DNA of 7,556 bases from Bacteroidales bacterium (lineage in GTDB: Bacteria; Bacteroidota; Bacteroidia; Bacteroidales; F082), in contig JANTGU010000105.1 of the NCBI GenBank assembly GCA_024762735.1, positions 1 to 7,556 on the forward strand, written 5' to 3'. The notes under the pieces are model-generated. The model saw only the letters and a list, made by a program, of their open reading frames with translations. It had not been told where the DNA came from and did no database searches. Both the position numbers and the translations under genes were made by a program. The stretch's first letter is position 1. Every line of letters begins with the position of its first letter. Below, piece by piece: positions 1-5,163 of the stretch.

Positions 1-10
1 TATAAATAAC

Positions 11-18
11 TATCTTTG
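11..18 (+). promoter_or_regulatory. Bacteroidota-type -7 promoter box (TATCTTTG)
   Basis: TATCTTTG is an exact match to the TAnnTTTG -7 consensus of the Bacteroidota primary sigma factor. Transcription would start about 5-8 bases downstream, near position 23-26, giving the exported protein at 105 a leader of about 80 bases. The matching -33 TTG element would fall before the window starts, so only half of the promoter can be judged. Confidence 0.6.
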
Positions 19-30
19 CCCCGTTCAAAA

Positions 31-73
31 TGTTAACAGCTTCCGGGCGACCTTCGGATTACTCCTGTTAACA
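31..73 (+). promoter_or_regulatory. Structured 5' leader: nested inverted repeat
   Basis: TGTTAACAG (31-39) is the exact reverse complement of CTGTTAACA (65-73). Between them is a second pairing, TCCG (42-45) with CGGA (55-58), which GG (46-47) and CC (51-52) extend around a CGA loop, leaving TT bulged. The element lies between the predicted transcription start and the start codon at 105. A six-T run follows at 83-88, but nine bases after the outer stem, so a classic terminator is not a good fit. Each outer arm contains the palindrome TGTTAACA, so a paired protein-binding site is an alternative reading. Function is not known. Confidence 0.45.
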
Positions 74-104
74 CTGACACTATTTTTTACTTAAAACATG
101 AAAC

Positions 105-545
105 ATGAAAAAAATTTTCACCATTACAGTAGTAGTATTCACCCTGTTCAGTTCAACACTTTTTGCCGACGGTGGTAATGATTTAATCAACAGCATCATG
201 AAGTCTGCCGATGTTAGCGAAGAGCAGGCAAAAGGGGGCGCCGGTGCCCTGTTTGAAATGGCCAAAGGGAACATGGAAAAAAGCGATTTCGATAAAGTTA
301 GCGATGTAGTGCCTGATATGGATGGCCTTTTGAAATCGGTTCCCGCCCTGGGAGGTGGTAAAAAAAGCATGTTCAACTCTGCAGCGACACAGCTTGTAGG
401 CATGCCAAAGGTTTTAGCTGCTTTCGATAAACTGGGCATTAGCCGCGAAAAGGTAAAGCTTTTCTCCCCTGCCATTATTAATTATGTTGAGAAACAAGGC
501 GGAAAACAGTTAAGCAAACTGTTAGGAGATGCTTTGTCCAAATAA
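105..545 (+). CDS. Exported DUF2780-like protein of unknown function
   Basis: This encodes 146 residues. Residues 1-21 form a Sec signal peptide: MKK, a hydrophobic core, then LFA before Asp22, so the mature protein of about 125 residues should be periplasmic or secreted. The body is rich in Gly, Lys and Ala with helical repeats: a QAKGGAGALFEMAK stretch (41-54), a DFDKVSDVVPDMDGLL segment (61-76) and a C-terminal SPAIINYVEKQGG segment (121-133). This order, Gly-rich helix, then a VP-containing segment, then a terminal helix, recalls the DUF2780 (VcgC/VcgE) family, which has no assigned function. No catalytic motif is visible. ATG at 105 is chosen because the signal peptide starts there; the ATG at 98 is out of frame. 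No Shine-Dalgarno sequence precedes it. It is monocistronic here and converges on the gene ending at 585, with 39 bases between the two stops. The family call comes from recall of the pattern, not from a search. Confidence 0.8.
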   Translation: MKKIFTITVVVFTLFSSTLFADGGNDLINSIMKSADVSEEQAKGGAGALFEMAKGNMEKSDFDKVSDVVPDMDGLLKSVPALGGGKKSMFNSAATQLVGMPKVLAAFDKLGISREKVKLFSPAIINYVEKQGGKQLSKLLGDALSK

Positions 546-584
546 GTTCCTCTTCTCCATCAAAAGATTTGAATCCGTGCCCGG

Positions 585-1235
585 TTAGTTATCCAGCAGC
601 ACAAACCCGTTTAATAAGGTTTCCATATCTTTTTTATACGTTTCAAAAAGGTTGGCAGAGGTGTAAGTTAAAAACTGCACCGAGCCATTTTCATCGGAAT
701 AATAGTAGCCAAAATAGACGAATTTAATCCCCTGAATGGTTCCTGTAATTTTCATCATAACTACTTTAGTGCCATTAACAACCCTATACTCCTGAGCAAT
801 GAGCCTGGCATCGGGAGCTGCATTTTTAGCGTTGTCAAACGCTATTTGAGAGAGCGATTCAATAGGGATTCCTATTTTTTCAGTGATTAGCATGGCAAAC
901 AAGTCGCCATCTATTTTCTCAAACTTGAATTCGGCAGGCTCTGTGGGCTCTGCTTTGGTAAATTTCCATTCTTTAGGGTTAATATAAATCCCCACATCAA
1001 TCTTTTTACTCTTTACCAGAAAAGAGGCTTTTTTACTTCTTGTAAAAGAGGTATCATTTAATGGAATGGCTGCCGTTAATCGGGTACTGCTATCGGCAGC
1101 ATACAACCAGGTGCCATCGTCGTATAAAATCACTTCGTCGCCACTTTCGGTAATTCCTTTTATTTGTGCCCATAAGTCCGAATCAATGCTAAGCATCAGG
1201 ACAGCGATAAAAAATAGTTTGGTAAAAATTTTCAT
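585..1235 (-). CDS. Exported protein of unknown function with DGTW motif
   Basis: This encodes 216 residues. The N-terminus is a Sec signal peptide (1-23) ending LWA before Gln24, the A-Q cleavage pattern common in Bacteroidota, so the protein should be periplasmic or secreted. Directly after it comes a short beta-rich segment, GDEVILYDDGTWLYA (about 32-46). This 'gDeViLydDGTWxY' motif recurs at the N-terminus of many exported Bacteroidota proteins. The rest is a mixed alpha/beta domain of about 150 residues ending in strands (IKFVYFGYYYS, SVQFLTYTS) and a helix (ETYKKDMETLLNGF). That ending is reminiscent of PsbP/Mog1-like (DUF1795-type) folds, but this is only a visual impression. No catalytic residues can be named. 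It is the second gene of a minus-strand pair, 20 bases after the lipoprotein stop and with no promoter visible between, so probably co-transcribed. Its start has no Shine-Dalgarno sequence. It is a real gene on signal peptide, length and context; function is unknown. Confidence 0.85.
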   Translation of the reverse strand: MKIFTKLFFIAVLMLSIDSDLWAQIKGITESGDEVILYDDGTWLYAADSSTRLTAAIPLNDTSFTRSKKASFLVKSKKIDVGIYINPKEWKFTKAEPTEPAEFKFEKIDGDLFAMLITEKIGIPIESLSQIAFDNAKNAAPDARLIAQEYRVVNGTKVVMMKITGTIQGIKFVYFGYYYSDENGSVQFLTYTSANLFETYKKDMETLLNGFVLLDN

Positions 1236-1255
1236 TGATTAAGATTGTTTTACTA

Positions 1256-1801
1256 TTACTTTATAATAACAATTTCAGGGGTTTCCACTTCATTGCTTAA
1301 ATGCAGGGCACGATCGTAAATGCTGACTTTGTACTTGATGGTGTCGAAATCAGACAAGGGATTGTTAACATAAAGGGTATCCTGAATAACCCCTTTGATG
1401 TTTTTATTGCCATGCTCGGGAGTAAGGTTTGGGAATCTTCCGTTAAAGGTGATGGTGTCGTATTGCTGTTGTTCGGGATTCCATGAAAGCAACGGAACCT
1501 CCACAAAAGTCCCGTTCTGTTTTTCGTAATACTTAACAAGGAAATTATAGTAATAGTCGCTTCCTTTGTCAAACGGAGGCAACGTGTCAGCGGGATCCAA
1601 TCCCAAATCACCATCCCCATCGGTGTAGGCTATGGACAAAACACCACGGTCGGTTTTTCCCGTATTGGTATTGAGCAGCAAAACAAAATCATCGTAAGTA
1701 ATGGCAGGCTCAATGGGGTATTCCTCGATTCTACGACACGAAAAGAGAACGCTCCCCAAAACTACAACCAGAATTAACACTATTTTTGCAGGATGTTTCA
1801 T
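1256..1801 (-). CDS. Conserved Bacteroidota lipoprotein, unknown function
   Basis: This encodes 181 residues. A lipoprotein signal peptide ends in the lipobox LFSC, with Cys22 as the lipidated residue; the arginines that follow (RR) do not reveal which membrane it goes to. After a linker there is an acidic loop, DGDGDLGLDPAD (61-72), which resembles a DxDxDG calcium-binding loop. Aromatic beta segments follow (SDYYYNFLVKYYEKQNG, 81-97), then GRFPNLTPEHGNKNIKGVI (121-139) and the C-terminal stretch IYDRALHLSNEVETPEIVI (161-179). I recall this pattern as a recurrent uncharacterised Bacteroidota lipoprotein. Calcium binding is inference. The reading frame can be extended to a TTG at 1810, but that codon overlaps the -7 box at 1808-1815, so the ATG at 1801 is the start. 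The frame ends with three consecutive in-frame stops, TAA TAG TAA. It is the first gene of the pair with the 1235-585 gene and is divergent from the LuxE-like gene. Confidence 0.85.
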   Translation of the reverse strand: MKHPAKIVLILVVVLGSVLFSCRRIEEYPIEPAITYDDFVLLLNTNTGKTDRGVLSIAYTDGDGDLGLDPADTLPPFDKGSDYYYNFLVKYYEKQNGTFVEVPLLSWNPEQQQYDTITFNGRFPNLTPEHGNKNIKGVIQDTLYVNNPLSDFDTIKYKVSIYDRALHLSNEVETPEIVIIK

Positions 1802-1807
1802 TGTTTG

Positions 1808-1842
1808 CAAAGTTAAATAAATAAACGGTCGTTTAATTCAAA
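1808..1842 (-). promoter_or_regulatory. Promoter of lipoprotein operon, probably leaderless transcript
   Basis: On the minus strand TTTG (1842-1839) is followed after 23 bases by TAACTTTG (1815-1808), an exact TAnnTTTG box. The spacing is at the upper end of the 17-23 bases reported for Flavobacterium TTG/TAnnTTTG promoters. The start codon ATG at 1801 lies only six bases beyond the last G of the box, where transcription itself should begin. The message is therefore expected to have a leader of zero to a few bases. Confidence 0.6.
1822..1835. promoter_or_regulatory. Putative operator: perfect 14-base palindrome
   Basis: TAAACGGTCGTTTA consists of two perfect 6-base half sites (TAAACG and CGTTTA) around a central GT. 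It lies inside the -33/-7 spacer of the minus-strand lipoprotein promoter and just 11 bases upstream of the LuxE-like start codon. A protein bound here could block both divergent genes. Size and symmetry fit a helix-turn-helix dimer such as a TetR-family repressor; no such regulator is encoded in the window, so this is inferred. Confidence 0.4.
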
Positions 1843-1846
1843 TAGC

Positions 1847-2827
1847 ATGCCGAAAACCGATTCCATATTTTCTATCCACAACGAGGAGGTTTTTAACCAA
1901 ATGGCGCTGGAGGTCTTTCGATATCAATACCAAAACAATGCTGTTTACCGGCAATATTTAAACTGTTTGGGTCATAACGAAGATACAGTCAGGCACTACC
2001 GGCAAATACCCTTTTTGCCCATCGACTTTTTTAAACGGCACGACATTATTAACCAGGGGTTAAAACCGGCGATTACTTTTACCAGCAGCGGCACCACGGG
2101 CATGAGCTTTAGCCGCCATCTTGTGGCTGATCTTTCGATATACGAAAAAAGCTTCACCAGGAGTTTTGAAAGGTTTTTTGGGCCTGCCAATGACTATGTC
2201 GTGCTGGCGCTGCTCCCCTCCTACCTGGAACGTGAAGGGTCGTCGCTGATATACATGGCCGAAAAGCTGATTAAAACTTCCGCTTTTAGCGAGAGTGGTT
2301 TTTATTTAAACGAGTATGAACAGTTGAGCCGGCTTTTATCTAAGCTAAAATCTGAAAAAAAGAAAACCATCCTTTTGGGGGTCACCTACGCTTTACTTGA
2401 TTTGGCAGAGCAGTTTCCGGTTGATTTTCCCGATCTTATCGTGATGGAAACAGGAGGCATGAAAGGAAAACGGAAAGAGATGGTGCGGCAGGAACTGCAC
2501 AAGGTGCTTACTTCGGCGTTCGGGGTTAAAAAAATCTATTCCGAATATGGCATGACGGAACTCCTGTCGCAAGCTTACTCAAAAGGTGATGGCCTGTTTA
2601 CCACGCCTCCATGGATGAAAGTGTTAATACGCGATACCAACGACCCGTTTACCTTTCTGCCCGAAAACAAAACCGGAGGCATCAATGTTATTGATCTTGC
2701 CAACCTTTATTCCTGCTCCTTTATCGAAACCAAGGACCTGGGTAAATTACATCCCGGTGGCAATTTTGAAATCCTCGGCCGGTTCGACAACAGCGATGTG
2801 CGGGGATGCAATTTGCTGGTAGGGTAG
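1847..2827 (+). CDS. LuxE/PaaK-like acyl-activating enzyme (acyl-protein synthetase family)
   Basis: This encodes 326 residues, cytosolic, with no signal peptide. It belongs to the adenylate-forming (ANL) superfamily, on the LuxE/phenylacetate-CoA ligase side. Visible motifs in order are: IPFLPIDFFK (54-63), typical of LuxE-like proteins; the ATP phosphate-binding loop TSSGTTG (79-85); ETGGMKGKR (201-209); the adenine/acyl pocket motif YSEYGMTE (231-238); IETKDLGKL (293-301), at the place of the ribose-binding (T)GD motif; and GRFDNSDVRGCNL (311-323). LuxE activates a fatty acid as acyl-AMP and passes it to a cysteine near its own C-terminus; Cys321 is in about the right place to play that part. 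The mobile C-terminal domain with the catalytic lysine of full-length acyl-CoA synthetases is absent, and 326 residues is slightly shorter than LuxE (about 370). LuxC, LuxD and luciferase genes are not nearby, so luminescence is not implied; substrate and acceptor are unknown. The start is the first ATG after the divergent promoter region, with no Shine-Dalgarno sequence. Confidence 0.82.
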   Translation: MPKTDSIFSIHNEEVFNQMALEVFRYQYQNNAVYRQYLNCLGHNEDTVRHYRQIPFLPIDFFKRHDIINQGLKPAITFTSSGTTGMSFSRHLVADLSIYEKSFTRSFERFFGPANDYVVLALLPSYLEREGSSLIYMAEKLIKTSAFSESGFYLNEYEQLSRLLSKLKSEKKKTILLGVTYALLDLAEQFPVDFPDLIVMETGGMKGKRKEMVRQELHKVLTSAFGVKKIYSEYGMTELLSQAYSKGDGLFTTPPWMKVLIRDTNDPFTFLPENKTGGINVIDLANLYSCSFIETKDLGKLHPGGNFEILGRFDNSDVRGCNLLVG

Positions 2828-2933
2828 GATGTAAGAATGCAGAATATCGAATTTAGATTTAAGAAGTATTGTTAAATCACACTTCATAAATAAATCGTAA
2901 ATCTAAAATCTCCATTCTGACATCTAAAATCAA
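2828..2933. repeat. Imperfect inverted repeat between convergent genes
   Basis: This tract fills the gap between two convergent stop codons. GATGTAAGAATGCAGA (2828-2843) pairs with TCTCCATTCTGACATC (2909-2924) at 14 of 16 positions. TTTAGATTTA (2852-2861) pairs perfectly with TAAATCTAAA (2898-2907), with 8 unpaired bases on the left arm against 1 on the right. At the top GAAGT (2863-2867) can pair with ACTTC (2881-2885). ATCTAAAATC occurs twice as a direct repeat (2901-2910 and 2922-2931). The symmetry and position suit a bidirectional terminator, and the TTTAGATTTA/TAAATCTAAA units look like dispersed AT-rich intergenic repeats. There is no GC-rich stem with a long U-run, so efficient intrinsic termination is uncertain. 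Confidence 0.6.
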
Positions 2934-3437
2934 TTAGTCTCCCTCGGCAGGCACGGAAAGGTGTGCCTGCACAATCCGCCATTTCCCATCCTGGCAGTGC
3001 TTCAACACACCGGTAAAGCGTAATCCCTTCAACGATTTTGCCTTACCGTCTTTCATGTAGTTGTACTTTAAAATCTCGGCAAACCAGGCAGCATTACCTG
3101 TTTCGTTTAACTTGATGTACTGCTCCGAGGTGGTGATAAAAATGTTGTCGATGGTATTAAACTGGCTTTTAAATGCATTGAGGATGTTGTTCCATCCCAT
3201 CAGCCGGTCTTTGGAGGTGGTGCCATATAAAATGATATCCCCATCGGGAGCCCAAATTTGCTCGACTAACGACAAATCTTTGTTTTCGTTGGCAACAATA
3301 TACTGTTCCAACACATTTTCAATGGCTTTAAGTTGCTCGCTTCGGTTAACAACTACTTTTTCTGTTTGTTGCGTGGTGCTGCACGATACCAGCATAAACA
3401 ATAATCCTAAAGTTATAAAAAAGGTTGATTTTTTCAT
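2934..3437 (-). CDS. SnoaL/NTF2-like lipoprotein, unknown function
   Basis: This encodes 167 residues from the ATG at 3437. The N-terminus MKKS plus a hydrophobic core ends in the lipobox LVSC, with Cys19 lipidated, so the protein is membrane-anchored on the outer face of the cytoplasmic membrane or in the outer membrane. Residues about 33-163 have the order of the NTF2-like/SnoaL fold: an N-terminal helix pair (SEQLKAIENVLEQYIVANENKDLSLVEQIW), the turn PDGDIILYGT (64-73), a GWNNILNAFKSQF helix (81-93), then strands ending GKWRIVQAHLSVP (151-163). That ending is characteristic of SnoaL_3/DUF4440-type proteins, which include small-molecule-binding and catalytic members. No specific active site can be assigned. 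The frame is open back to an ATG at 3497, but that start would bury the lipoprotein signal behind 20 charged residues, so the internal ATG is chosen. It is transcribed divergently from the ATP synthase operon. Confidence 0.8.
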   Translation of the reverse strand: MKKSTFFITLGLLFMLVSCSTTQQTEKVVVNRSEQLKAIENVLEQYIVANENKDLSLVEQIWAPDGDIILYGTTSKDRLMGWNNILNAFKSQFNTIDNIFITTSEQYIKLNETGNAAWFAEILKYNYMKDGKAKSLKGLRFTGVLKHCQDGKWRIVQAHLSVPAEGD

Positions 3438-3472
3438 GGCTGTTAAATATTGGTTAATAATTTTTTCGAGTT

Positions 3473-3502
3473 CAAGATACAATTTTTTAGTACTCATTTC
3501 AA
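3473..3502 (-). promoter_or_regulatory. Possible promoter of the SnoaL-like lipoprotein gene
   Basis: On the minus strand a TTG (3502-3500) is followed after 20 bases by TATCTTG (3479-3473), a shortened TAnnTTTG-like box. It would give a leader of about 30 bases to the ATG at 3437 and would place the upstream in-frame ATG at 3497 outside the message, in agreement with the start chosen. The box is imperfect, so this is a weak call. Confidence 0.3.
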
Positions 3503-3577
3503 GGCAGTTGGGTATTTAAATCCATTCTTGATTACCGGGTAAAACCGGTTGTAAATATCAGTTATTAAATAATTTAA

Positions 3578-3616
3578 AAAAACGTTTTTAAGTTTCAGTT
3601 ATTCTTCGTAAAATTG
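3578..3616 (+). promoter_or_regulatory. Candidate promoter region of the atp operon
   Basis: TAAAATTG (3609-3616) matches TAnnTTTG at all but one position and would start transcription near 3622, about 30 bases before atpB. No good -33 TTG lies 17-23 bases upstream. Instead there is a perfect 12-base palindrome, AAAAACGTTTTT (3578-3589), in an A/T-rich tract that could be an operator or an UP-like element. Further upstream, ACCGG (3534-3538) and CCGGT (3545-3549) form a short inverted repeat whose second half lies in the palindrome AACCGGTT. This is the only room for an operon promoter inside the window. Confidence 0.35.
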
Positions 3617-3650
3617 CACCCGATTAAAAACCTAACTATTTCTATCACCT

Positions 3651-4760
3651 ATGGGCGATAAATCAATCAATAAACATTACTTTCCACTGGCAACTTTGTT
3701 GCTGTTTTTTTTGTTTTCAGGGACAGCACTTTTGGCACAACACCACGAGAACAAGTCTGATGAAAATTGGGAAGAGGAAGTTCTGGAGCAGGACTTCAAA
3801 GCCGGCGATATGATTATTGAACACATCACCGATGCGTACGAATGGCATATTTTAACCTGGAACAAAACCCATGTTTCCATTTACCTCCCTGTGATTCTTT
3901 ACGACCAGGGAGAATGGCACGTGTTCAGCTCAAAGCACCTGCATCATGGCGAGGAGTCTTACGAAGGATACCATGTTGCCAAAGAAGGATTTAATGGTGG
4001 TAAACTGGTAAGAACCGATGCCGAAGGAAACGAAGTCAGACCCGATTACGATATCTCTTTCACCAAAAATGTGCTGGCAATCTTTATCAGCATTTTTCTG
4101 CTGATGTGGATTTTTATCTCGGTAGCTAACTCCTACAAAAAACGCAAAGGGCATGCACCAAAAGGATTGCAGTCGTTGCTGGAGCCGCTTATTCTTTTTG
4201 TCAGAGACGATATTGCCAAGGCTTCCATCGGTCATAACTACGAAAAATACACCCCTTTCCTGCTCACCATATTCTTTTTTATCTTTTTTAACAACCTGTT
4301 TGGCATTATCCCGTTTTTTCCGGGAGGGGCTAACATTACAGGCAACATCGGGGTAACCGGCGTGCTGGCTGCTTTCACTTTTATCATTACCACTTTTAGT
4401 GCCAACAAAAACTACTGGGTACATATTGTCAACATGCCGGGCGTACCGTGGTGGCTTAAGCTCCCGTTGCCCTTGATGCCCATCGTTGAAATCATGGGGA
4501 TGTTTACCAAACCTTTCGTGTTGATGGTTCGTTTGTTTGCCAACATGACGGCAGGCCACATCATCGTGCTGGGCTTTGTAAGTTTGATATTTATTTTTGG
4601 TCACATAGCCCCTGCTGCCGGATATGGTGTTTCGGTGGTTTCGGTAGCCTTCAGTATTTTCATGGACATCCTTGAATTTTTGGTAGCCTTAATTCAGGCT
4701 TACGTGTTTACCATACTTTCAGCCCTCTATTTTGGCATGGCCACTGAAGAGGCACATTAA
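3651..4760 (+). CDS. atpB: F1Fo ATP synthase subunit a
   Basis: This encodes 369 residues of the membrane proton-channel subunit that, with the c ring, drives rotation. The signature MVRLFANMTAGH (292-303) contains the essential Arg294 (equivalent to E. coli Arg210). His303 sits where E. coli has Glu219, as in mitochondrial a subunits. LEFLVALIQAYVFTILSALYFG (341-362) is the conserved last helix, with Gln349 in the place of E. coli Gln252. Membrane segments are near 139-159, 200-222, 232-250, 272-317 (the hairpin helices) and 325-362. It is about 100 residues longer than the E. coli protein because of an N-terminal signal peptide (1-29, ending ALLA before Gln30) and an exported His-rich region (30-137) containing EWHILTW and HVSIYLPVILYDQGEWHVFSS. 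Such an extension is common in Bacteroidota; its function is not established. This is the first gene of the operon, 39 bases before atpE; no atpI precedes it. Confidence 0.97.
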   Translation: MGDKSINKHYFPLATLLLFFLFSGTALLAQHHENKSDENWEEEVLEQDFKAGDMIIEHITDAYEWHILTWNKTHVSIYLPVILYDQGEWHVFSSKHLHHGEESYEGYHVAKEGFNGGKLVRTDAEGNEVRPDYDISFTKNVLAIFISIFLLMWIFISVANSYKKRKGHAPKGLQSLLEPLILFVRDDIAKASIGHNYEKYTPFLLTIFFFIFFNNLFGIIPFFPGGANITGNIGVTGVLAAFTFIITTFSANKNYWVHIVNMPGVPWWLKLPLPLMPIVEIMGMFTKPFVLMVRLFANMTAGHIIVLGFVSLIFIFGHIAPAAGYGVSVVSVAFSIFMDILEFLVALIQAYVFTILSALYFGMATEEAH

Positions 4761-4799
4761 TTAGAATTTTATCCATTTTTAACTAAATATATTATCATT

Positions 4800-5060
4800 A
4801 TGGAACTTTTAGCAATTTTACTTCAAGCTGTTGCCGACCTTGCCCCTTATGCAAAAATGGGTGCCGGTCTGGGAGCAGGTATTGCTGCTATCGGTGCTGG
4901 TATTGGCATTGGCCAAATCGGTAAAGGTGCAGTGGAAGCCATCGCCCGTCAACCCGAGGCTGTTGGAGACATTCGTTCAAACATGATTGTTTCTGCCGCC
5001 CTGATTGAAGGTGTTGCCTTCTTTGCTATTGTTGTTACCCTGCTTATTGTTTTCTTGTAA
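4800..5060 (+). CDS. atpE: F1Fo ATP synthase subunit c
   Basis: This encodes 86 residues, two transmembrane helices joined by the polar loop ARQPEA (49-54). The first helix has the GAGIGIG pattern (32-38) used for tight helix packing in the c ring. The ion-binding carboxylate is Glu70 in ALIEGVAFF. Aligned to the Na+-type Ilyobacter tartaricus c subunit, the Na+ ligands are not kept: Ile37 stands for Gln32, Gly71 for Ser66 and Val72 for Thr67. Proton coupling is therefore predicted. A short hydrophobic N-terminus (MELLAILLQA) may be the start of helix 1. The gap to atpF is 103 bases, far larger than the other gaps in the operon, and holds a terminator-like hairpin. No Shine-Dalgarno sequence is present; the upstream bases are A/T only. 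Confidence 0.97.
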   Translation: MELLAILLQAVADLAPYAKMGAGLGAGIAAIGAGIGIGQIGKGAVEAIARQPEAVGDIRSNMIVSAALIEGVAFFAIVVTLLIVFL

Positions 5061-5084
5061 AACAAAAGGCTGTAACAATTCATT

Positions 5085-5127
5085 TCTTCTGCTTTGCAGC
5101 GGTTGGCTGCATGGCAGGAGATTTTTT
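5085..5127 (+). terminator. Terminator-like hairpin between atpE and atpF
   Basis: Bases 5085-5100 pair with 5106-5121 around the loop GGTTG. The inner stem TGCAGC/GCTGCA is perfect. The outer stem TCTTCTGC/GCAGGAGA has one G-U pair, and the two are joined by one more G-U pair and a single U-U mismatch. Six T's (5122-5127) follow the stem at once. This is the form of an intrinsic terminator, 24 bases after the atpE stop and 36 bases before the atpF start. I see no TAnnTTTG box after it, so atpF, atpH and atpA would depend on read-through. It could therefore act as a partial terminator, or as a 3'-end stabiliser or processing site that raises atpB-atpE message over the rest. This is inferred from sequence alone. 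Confidence 0.65.
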
Positions 5128-5163
5128 AGAAAAAAAACAATCAATTATAAAAAGATTTAGAAA

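Noticed and set aside
80..475. A 131-codon open frame on the minus strand over the DUF2780-like gene
   Set aside because: The plus-strand frame has a signal peptide, a promoter and a family-like pattern; the minus-strand product has none of these.
546..584. Possible terminator between the convergent genes ending at 545 and 585
   Set aside because: Only TCAAA-AGA-TTTGA, a weak 5-base A/T stem without a T-run, is present.
1847..2827. Part of a bioluminescence (lux) system
   Set aside because: Only a LuxE-like protein is present; there is no reductase, thioesterase or luciferase gene nearby, and such stand-alone homologues are common in non-luminous Bacteroidota.
3438..3497. A 20-residue N-terminal extension of the SnoaL-like lipoprotein from the ATG at 3497
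   Set aside because: It would put charged residues before a standard lipoprotein signal peptide, and a weak promoter box lies inside it.
3930..4604. A 224-codon open frame on the minus strand inside atpB
   Set aside because: It is antisense to the strongly conserved core of subunit a, and its product is a low-complexity, His/Lys/Gln-rich sequence with no signal or domain. It is a shadow frame.
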